A DNA stretch of 8,555 nucleotides from Verrucomicrobiales bacterium. GTDB taxonomy: Bacteria; Verrucomicrobiota; Verrucomicrobiia; Verrucomicrobiales; SKLO01. A model generated the notes under the pieces. The model was not told where the DNA came from and ran no database searches. It worked only from the letters and a program-made list of their open reading frames with translations. Shown here one piece after another: positions 1-4,511 of this stretch (the stretch's first letter is position 1; every line of letters begins with the position of its first letter). The translations under genes were made by a program, and so were the position numbers. The stretch covers positions 1 through 8,555 of the forward strand of contig SKLO01000050.1 of NCBI GenBank assembly GCA_007123195.1, given 5' to 3'.

Positions 1-265
1 CGCCCGGGGGAACCACCGGCTCCCGATCGCCGATCCGCATGCCCAGCTCGCCCTTGAGGACCCAGAAGCCCTGCTCATGACCGTGGGCATGCCAGGCCTG
101 CAGGTCCGTTTCCTGACCGGCCGGAATCCGCACCATCCGGGCGTCAAAACCGCCGCTGGTGAGGCCGGGATCGGTCAGGTCGGCACGGGAGCGGCCGTTG
201 TCATCAGGTTGCCAGTCGAGCTGGGCGGGGGTCCGGATGAGTGGGCGTGGGGTGGATCCATTCAT
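1..265 (-). CDS. Cupin-domain protein, N-terminal part (truncated by window edge)
   Basis: Reading the minus strand from an ATG at 265 gives 88 open codons running off the left edge. The sequence begins MNGSTPRPLIRTPAQLDW. Around residues 62-75 it contains a cupin motif 1 pattern, WHAHGHEQGFWVLKGELG, with His-x-His, a following Glu and the terminal Gly, and then VVPPG, the usual start of the second cupin strand pair. Cupins are small beta-barrels; the His/Glu set normally binds a divalent metal, and members include sugar isomerases, dioxygenases, sugar sensors and anti-sigma ChrR-like proteins. The substrate cannot be inferred from this fragment. It follows the esterase gene on the same strand after 87 bp with no strong terminator between them, so joint transcription is plausible. 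No clear Shine-Dalgarno sequence precedes the ATG. Confidence 0.75.
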   Translation of the reverse strand, partial: MNGSTPRPLIRTPAQLDWQPDDNGRSRADLTDPGLTSGGFDARMVRIPAGQETDLQAWHAHGHEQGFWVLKGELGMRIGDREPVVPPG

Positions 266-352
266 GAGCCTATTCTCTGCCGCAAGAGTGCGATTTCAAG
301 GGCGGTTCGGGCGCCTGCGCCGATCACCACACTACAGGCGCGGCGGCGTGGT

Positions 353-2026
353 TCAATCCGGCGTCACCCGGTCGCGGGTGATGCGTGGCCAGTCGTCGGT
401 GCGGAACGACGAGGCCGGCAAGCCGGCTCCGTTCACCAGGTTGACTCGCTCGGGGTAGCTGTCCCAGGCGTAGCGCACCGCCACCGGCGTCTCGACCGCT
501 TCAGCGCTGACAATCACCCGGTGGTCCTCGATCACCGCTTCGGCGACGTGCCAGACCTGATCCTCGCCAGCCAGTTCAAAGCCGGTCACGGGTTGGTCGT
601 CTGCCAGCGTGCGCAGGCCATCGGCGTGGTCAAAGGTCAGTTCCATGCCGCGCTCGGTGACCTCATGCGCCGACAGCACGGGTCCCGATGGCACCACGTC
701 CTCGCGCCCGTAGGTGTGGTGCAGCGCCCACAGAGCCAGCCGTCGGCCGACTTCCTGCTTGTTGCCCGGGTGGATGTCGGCCGGGTCGCCGATGTCGTGG
801 GCCACCGCCATGCCGGTGTTGGGGGTGTTGAGCGCGGTCAGCAACTGGGCCTCCTGCAGCTCGAGCCACTGCTCAGCGGCTTGCGCCCCGCCTTGCGGCC
901 GGAACCCGGCCAGTTGCACCTGGATGAACGGAAACTCGACGGCCCACAGCTGTCGCCAGTCGCCGATCAGGGCGGGCATCAGCTCGCGGTATTGAACCGC
1001 GCGCGAAGCATTGGACTCGCCCTGATACCAGATGGCGCCCCGCATCGCGTAGCCGACCAGCGGATGGATCATCTGGTGGTAGAGGTTCGAGTAGTGGTGG
1101 TTGGACAACGAGGGATCGGCCTCGGCTCCGGGAGCCCCGGGAACCTGTTGCACACCGGCACCCTCGCGCCGGCGCTCGATGTTGCCGAACAAAGTGCCGG
1201 CCGAGTTGTTCTCCCAGCCGCGCTGGCGTTCGATGGCGCTCATCCGCCGCTGCAGTCCGCCCTGTTGCCAGGTCAGGCGGCGCACGTCCCAGGCTTCCAG
1301 AATGGCGGCCGCGGCCGCGGTCGATCGCAGGGTGGGCTCGCTGGTCCAGGCCTCGACCCGGGTGCCACCCCAGGAGGTGTGGAGGATTCCGACCGGCACA
1401 TCGAGTTCGCCCTGCAGGTGGCGCGCGAAGTAGTAACCGACCGCCGAAAACCCGGCGACGGTTTCCGGGTGGCATACCAGCCAGTGTCCGCGGAGGTCGT
1501 CCTGCGGTTCCCGTGCCGTTTCGCGCATCACGTTGAGCATTCGCAGGCGCGGGTGATCGCCGTTGGCGATCTCGGTTTCGGGATCGGCCGACTGGGCGAC
1601 CGACCACTGCATGTTCGACTGCCCGGAAGCCAGCCAGACCTCGCCGACCAGCACGTCCCGCAGCAGCAGCAGCGAGTGCCCTTCGACCTGCAGGTCGCGC
1701 GGCTCGGAACTGGCTTCCATGGGGTCAAGGGTGACGCGCCATGATCCCGAGGCATCGGCGGTGGTGCGGTGCTCCTGGTCGCCAAAGCGCACCGTGACGG
1801 GCTCGTTGCGCTGGGCGCTGCCCCAAACCGGCACCGGTTGATCACGCTGGAGCACCATGTGGTCGCCGAACACGGCGGGCAGCGTGGGGTTGGCGAGCAG
1901 CGTCGCCCCCCAGGGCCAGGTCGTCAGCGAGGCGGCGCTGATGACCAGGGTGGTGACGAGCGCCAGCGGTCTGCAGGCGGCAGGCCCGCGCGCGGACCGG
2001 ATCGGGGTGGTTGCGGTGTGGTTCAT
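353..2026 (-). CDS. Secreted sialate O-acetylesterase (SASA/SGNH hydrolase family)
   Basis: This enzyme family removes O-acetyl groups from sialic acids or similar acetylated sugars, typically outside the cytoplasm. From the chosen ATG at 2026 the protein is 557 aa. Residues 19-45 form a signal-peptide-like segment (basic start, then LALVTTLVISAASL, ending near LLANP). An N-terminal beta domain follows with the family signature LPAVFGDHMVLQRDQPVPVWG (about 49-69, written here as one stretch broken by no gap of doubt). The catalytic serine lies in GQSNM (135-139). WGGTRVEAW (219-227) and WYQGESNA (333-340) are family blocks, and the Asp/His pair is in DIHP (417-420) followed by NK..VGRRLA. The frame stays open upstream to 2323, but that stretch lacks conserved features and would bury the signal peptide, so the internal ATG is preferred. 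No strong Shine-Dalgarno sequence is visible. A cupin gene lies downstream. Other xylan or glycan acetylesterase specificities are possible. Confidence 0.9.
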   Translation of the reverse strand: MNHTATTPIRSARGPAACRPLALVTTLVISAASLTTWPWGATLLANPTLPAVFGDHMVLQRDQPVPVWGSAQRNEPVTVRFGDQEHRTTADASGSWRVTLDPMEASSEPRDLQVEGHSLLLLRDVLVGEVWLASGQSNMQWSVAQSADPETEIANGDHPRLRMLNVMRETAREPQDDLRGHWLVCHPETVAGFSAVGYYFARHLQGELDVPVGILHTSWGGTRVEAWTSEPTLRSTAAAAAILEAWDVRRLTWQQGGLQRRMSAIERQRGWENNSAGTLFGNIERRREGAGVQQVPGAPGAEADPSLSNHHYSNLYHQMIHPLVGYAMRGAIWYQGESNASRAVQYRELMPALIGDWRQLWAVEFPFIQVQLAGFRPQGGAQAAEQWLELQEAQLLTALNTPNTGMAVAHDIGDPADIHPGNKQEVGRRLALWALHHTYGREDVVPSGPVLSAHEVTERGMELTFDHADGLRTLADDQPVTGFELAGEDQVWHVAEAVIEDHRVIVSAEAVETPVAVRYAWDSYPERVNLVNGAGLPASSFRTDDWPRITRDRVTPD

Positions 2027-2458
2027 GGCATCAAGGGAACTGCGGGGAACAGGAGCCGGTGTCGAGCCGTGCCTGGTGATGGGGTGAGGACCGGCAAAGG
2101 TGGCGGGGACGCCATCGGGCGGCTGCCGGCACCCTGCGCCGGCGCGGTCCGGGTGGTCCTGCGCTGGCGCCAGCTTACGTAGCCCCTGCGTCGCCGGGTG
2201 CAAGCCCTGGAAACGCGCCCGCGCGAACCTTCTGGATGGCCCTCGGCGATCGATTCTGCCGGGTTTGACGGAAGTTTCATTTATTTCCGAAAGTAGATAA
2301 TAAGGCGTGACTCTATTGAACATGAGAAGGTTACGATGATTTTACGGCAGCCATCGAATGGTGGCAGCGACACATTTTCTCTGGACAAGTGGCCTTCCTT
2401 GTGAAAAAATTCACAAGCAATCGACCGTGCCCGAACCTTTTCACCCGTTGCTTCCACC
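2027..2458. promoter_or_regulatory. Divergent intergenic region between esterase and polyprenyl synthase
   Basis: A 432-bp stretch separates the two divergently transcribed genes. The half next to the esterase (2027-2270) is GC-rich and shows no conserved coding content on either strand. From about 2271 to 2458 base composition becomes markedly AT-richer, as expected of promoter DNA. A minus-strand TATTAT (2297-2302) could be a -10 element for the esterase, but no good -35 accompanies it and the leader would be about 260 nt. A perfect palindrome lies at 2398-2417 and is listed separately. Confidence 0.5.
2398..2417. promoter_or_regulatory. CRP/FNR-type operator palindrome
   Basis: The sequence CTTGTGAAAAAATTCACAAG is an inverted repeat with 8-bp arms and a 4-nt centre. 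It contains TGTGA-N6-TCACA (2400-2415), an exact match to the half-sites recognised by enterobacterial CRP and many CRP-like proteins. Its centre is 51 nt upstream of the synthase ATG and about 380 nt upstream of the esterase ATG. Which gene it controls, and whether it activates or represses, cannot be told from sequence. Catabolite-type control of a glycan esterase would make biological sense; the short distance to the synthase would suit repression or class II activation. Confidence 0.55.
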
Positions 2459-3472
2459 ATGATGATCACCTTGACCCCGAGCGACACCGCCCTGCGCTTC
2501 CCGTTCCAATTGGTTGCCGAACCATTGGCCCAGGTGGAGCAGGCCATCCGCGGCGAGGCCCGTGCCTTCGATCCGGGCGTGGAGGGCTACGTGGCCTACG
2601 TCTGCGGCTCGAGCGGCAAACGCATCCGGCCGGCGCTGGCGTTGCTGGCGGGCGGCGCCACCGGCGGCTACCACGAGGGCCACCAGCGGCTGGGCCTGAT
2701 CCTCGAACTGATCCACGTCGCGTCGCTGGTGCACGACGACATCATGGACGGGGCCGCCACCCGGCGCAGCATGCCGACCGCCGCCGCCAAGTGGGGCGGA
2801 TCCCTCAGCGTGCTGCTCGGCGACGCCCTGTTCGCCCATGCCCTCGAGCTGGCCACCCGCTATGATGATGTGGAAATGTGCCGCCAGATCTCCCGGGCGG
2901 CACGCGATGTGTGCTCGGGTGAAATCCTGCAGACCCAGCGCCGGTTCGACCTGAACCTCACGGTCGACGACTACCTGCGCATCCTGCGGATGAAAACCGG
3001 GGCCTTGTTCACTGCCGCCACGGCGCTCGGTGCCCGGCTCAACGACCAGCCCGAGCGGGTGGTCCAGGCCCTGCACGATTACGGCGACAAACTCGGCACC
3101 GCCTACCAGATCTACGACGACTGCGTGGACCTGGTGGGATCCGAGGAGCGGGCCGGCAAGACCCTCGGCACCGACCTGGCCAAGGGCAAGCTGACGCTGC
3201 CCGTGCTCTACCTGTTGGAAGGCGCCTCCGGACCGCAGAAGGACAAGCTGCGGCGCATGCTGATCGAGCGCGAGCCGGTCGATGTCGATGTGCTGGCAGG
3301 CATTGCCGACTACGTCGGCGCGGTCGATGCCGCGGTGGCCACCGCGGCCACCATGGTGGCGGAGGCGGCGGCCGAACTGGACTGCCTGCCGGGCGGCGAC
3401 CATCACGACGCCCTGATCGGGCTGACCGACTATCTTGCAGGACTGCTCGAGCGCTGCCGGCTGGGTCGCTGA
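2459..3472 (+). CDS. Long-chain polyprenyl diphosphate synthase (class-1 trans-isoprenyl transferase)
   Basis: This enzyme extends an allylic diphosphate with several isopentenyl diphosphate units to make the side chain of a respiratory quinone or a similar long prenyl chain, in the cytoplasm. At 337 aa it matches the IspB/heptaprenyl synthase size. Motifs in order: GKRIRP (53-58, substrate-binding Lys/Arg), the first aspartate-rich motif DDIMD (93-97) with RR at 102-103, KT (179-180), the second aspartate-rich motif DDCVD (220-224), and GKTLGTDL with a following GK (233-244). The residue five before the first Asp is Ala, as in long-chain synthases, where short-chain enzymes carry Phe or Tyr. 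Two adjacent ATG codons (2459 and 2462) could both serve; neither has a clear ribosome-binding site. The exact chain length, and hence the symbol (ispB, hepT, sdsA), is not determinable here. A strong hairpin follows the stop codon. Confidence 0.93.
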   Translation: MMITLTPSDTALRFPFQLVAEPLAQVEQAIRGEARAFDPGVEGYVAYVCGSSGKRIRPALALLAGGATGGYHEGHQRLGLILELIHVASLVHDDIMDGAATRRSMPTAAAKWGGSLSVLLGDALFAHALELATRYDDVEMCRQISRAARDVCSGEILQTQRRFDLNLTVDDYLRILRMKTGALFTAATALGARLNDQPERVVQALHDYGDKLGTAYQIYDDCVDLVGSEERAGKTLGTDLAKGKLTLPVLYLLEGASGPQKDKLRRMLIEREPVDVDVLAGIADYVGAVDAAVATAATMVAEAAAELDCLPGGDHHDALIGLTDYLAGLLERCRLGR

Positions 3473-3482
3473 GCTTGGCCAA

Positions 3483-3532
3483 GGGCATCCATGCCCCCAC
3501 CGCCGCGCCGCTCTCCCACCCCCGCGGCGGTG
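3483..3532 (+). terminator. Two hairpins after the polyprenyl synthase gene, terminator-like
   Basis: Eleven bases after the stop there is a small stem GGGCAT-CC-ATGCCC (3483-3496), then a perfect 10-bp stem, CACCGCCGCG (3498-3507) with CGCGGCGGTG (3523-3532), enclosing a C-rich 15-nt loop. Position right behind the stop favours a role in 3'-end formation or mRNA protection. No T-tract follows, so it is not a canonical intrinsic terminator. Confidence 0.5.
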
Positions 3533-3547
3533 ACGTCCCAGAGTGAA

Positions 3548-3567
3548 GGCAGACATTCCTGTCTGCC
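3548..3567. repeat. Short perfect hairpin, AGACA-N4-TGTCT type, copy 1
   Basis: GGCAGACATTCCTGTCTGCC is a perfect inverted repeat with 8-bp arms and a TTCC loop. It is directly followed by a second small stem, TTGCC-AAT-GGCAA (3569-3581). A related hairpin lies 123 bp downstream, and the arms CCACGGC (3584-3590) and GCCGTGG (3643-3649) sit between them, so the whole of 3548-3692 may be one structured intergenic repeat. Confidence 0.7.
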
Positions 3568-3670
3568 GTTGCCAATGGCAAGACCACGGCCCAGCCCACC
3601 AACCCGAGCGCGGGAAACCCACAAGATCATCCAAGCGCCCAAGCCGTGGGCACGCCTCCCGGGGTGTCGT

Positions 3671-3692
3671 GAGCAGACAAGAATGTCTACTC
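3671..3692. repeat. Short hairpin, AGACA-N4-TGTCT type, copy 2
   Basis: GAGCAGACA (3671-3679) pairs with TGTCTACTC (3684-3692) around an AGAA loop, with one C/A mismatch. It keeps the AGACA/TGTCT core of the copy at 3548 while the outer stem differs. The loop AGAA corresponds to the first copy's loop read with one change on the opposite strand (GGAA), so the two copies are probably oppositely oriented members of one repeat family. Confidence 0.6.
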
Positions 3693-3712
3693 CACACTGC
3701 CAACCCCGCCGC

Positions 3713-3865
3713 CCGCTTGCGTGACGTAGAAGCGGCGTCTCGCCGCTTGGTGAATGAGAGGCGGATGGAATGCCCCTGAGGGGAGCGCCAGCGTCCCCGA
3801 GAGCGAAGCTCCCTCCATGGGCAAGACATCCTCCCTCCATTCACCCGACGACGAGGACGTCGCCG
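3713..3865. repeat. Structured palindromic intergenic element, copy A
   Basis: It begins CCGCTTGCGTGACG, the same 14 bases as copy B 253 bp downstream. The left arm carries a perfect hairpin AAGCGGCG-TCT-CGCCGCTT (3730-3748). Nested stems follow: GGATG (3763-3767) with CATCC (3827-3831), TGCCC (3771-3775) with GGGCA (3819-3823), and GGGAGC (3781-3786) with GCTCCC (3808-3813). They enclose a core, GCGCCAGCGTCCCCGAGAGC, that is conserved in copy B. A right arm containing CCATTCACC mirrors the left. No coding content; a REP/MITE-like dispersed element is the likeliest explanation. Confidence 0.65.
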
Positions 3866-3965
3866 CTCCGTCAGCTGCCGCCCGCCGGACGCGCCCACGC
3901 GAACTCGCGCACCCAGCGGGCCGAGCCCTCCCACCGCCTCCGAGCCACCCCCAAAGCTCCGCCGG

Positions 3966-4120
3966 CCGCTTGCGTGACGGAGGGGCGCCGTCTCGTCGCC
4001 CGCGAATGGTCAGCGGATAGAAATCCCATGGGGAGAGCGCAAGCGTTCCCAAGTGCGAAGCGGCGCCCATGGTCACCTCATCCTCCGCCCATTCACCAAG
4101 CGGCGGGACGCTGCTTCTAC
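3966..4120. repeat. Structured palindromic intergenic element, copy B
   Basis: It starts with the same CCGCTTGCGTGACG as copy A and retains the core as GCGCAAGCGTTCCCAAGTGC. The stem around the core has changed sequence but is kept: CCATGGG (4026-4032) pairs with CCCATGG (4066-4072). The right arm (4090-4120) matches the reverse complement of the left arm of copy A (3726-3756) at 29 of 31 positions, while its own left arm better matches the right arm of copy A. The stem remains while sequence diverges, which suggests selection on structure or a hairpin-dependent mobility. Confidence 0.65.
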
Positions 4121-4378
4121 TCTCAGCCCCCGCGAACACACCCACTCGGCGGCCCGCCACCTCACGCCGCGTCCGAACCACCCACACCACCCCCGCCGCC
4201 CGCCTGCACCCGCGACCGACGCCTCACTGCAATGAGTTGAACCTCAGGAACCCTGCCACGAAACAAGCCGTTTTTCCGTGCCAAAATCCACAAGGGCGCC
4301 CACCAGTTCGAGTCCGAAATGATGGATTGGCGAATAGTCGTCGAACGGTTCGATTGAATGGAGAAATCCCGATTTGTT

Positions 4379-4408
4379 TTGACAACAATGGCCGGTTTGC
4401 CCTACAAC
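4379..4408 (+). promoter_or_regulatory. Candidate sigma70-like promoter for the LRR gene
   Basis: A perfect TTGACA (4379-4384) is followed after 18 bp by TACAAC (4403-4408, 4 of 6 to TATAAT) in the only lower-GC part of the region. It would leave a leader of roughly 95 nt before the ATG at 4512. An inverted repeat, CAACAATGGC (4383-4392) with GCCGTTGTTG (4426-4435), overlaps it. The -35 match is strong, the -10 modest. Confidence 0.4.
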
Positions 4409-4467
4409 GGAAAGGGTCCTTGCCTGCCGTTGTTGAAGCGGCCGGGCACCATCACGAACACTTCTGC

Positions 4468-4487
4468 ACGGCGAATCGATTCGCCGT
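4468..4487. promoter_or_regulatory. Perfect 20-bp palindrome upstream of the LRR gene
   Basis: ACGGCGAATCGATTCGCCGT is its own reverse complement over all 20 bases with no spacer. It lies 24 nt before the ATG at 4512 and downstream of the candidate promoter. Continuous dyads of this sort commonly bind dimeric repressors, so an operator is the simplest reading; in RNA it has no loop and would form a poorer hairpin. The regulator is unknown. Confidence 0.45.
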
Positions 4488-4511
4488 TCCTGTCACCCCC
4501 CGTTCCCAGTC

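Larger units (their letters stand above)
3473..4511. other. Gene-free region of about 1 kb with dense hairpins and repeats
   Basis: No reading frame here has a recognisable domain. The open frames that exist lie in GC-rich repeat DNA and read as low-complexity Arg/Pro/Ser-rich sequence. From the left it holds the post-gene hairpins, two AGACA/TGTCT hairpins (3548-3692), a duplicated palindromic element (3713-4120), a C-rich stretch to about 4230 with nothing recognised, then a lower-GC segment (about 4230-4511) holding promoter-like signals for the LRR gene. Confidence 0.7.

Noticed and set aside
266..352. Terminator or promoter between the esterase and cupin genes
   Set aside because: Only a 4-bp stem (GGCG-CCTG-CGCC) and no convincing -35/-10 pair could be found; too weak to annotate.
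77..1744. Plus-strand open frame of 555 codons opposite the esterase gene
   Set aside because: It is the antisense shadow of a gene with clear family motifs; its translation is Arg/Gly/Val-rich with no recognisable domain. Long antisense frames are common in high-GC DNA.
2027..2323. N-terminal extension of the esterase to an upstream ATG at 2323
   Set aside because: The 99 extra residues are basic, low in conservation features, and would place the signal peptide internally. The ATG at 2026 directly precedes a normal signal sequence.
2441..3934. Minus-strand open frame of 497 codons opposite the polyprenyl synthase and intergenic repeats
   Set aside because: Its larger part is antisense to the synthase, whose aspartate motifs are unambiguous; the rest translates the intergenic hairpin repeats. 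No domain is visible.
3687..4190. Possible small proteins on either strand in the 3.5-4.25 kb region
   Set aside because: Translations consist of repeat and hairpin sequence rich in Arg, Pro and Ser, without ribosome-binding sites or domains; the region is better explained as structured non-coding repeats.
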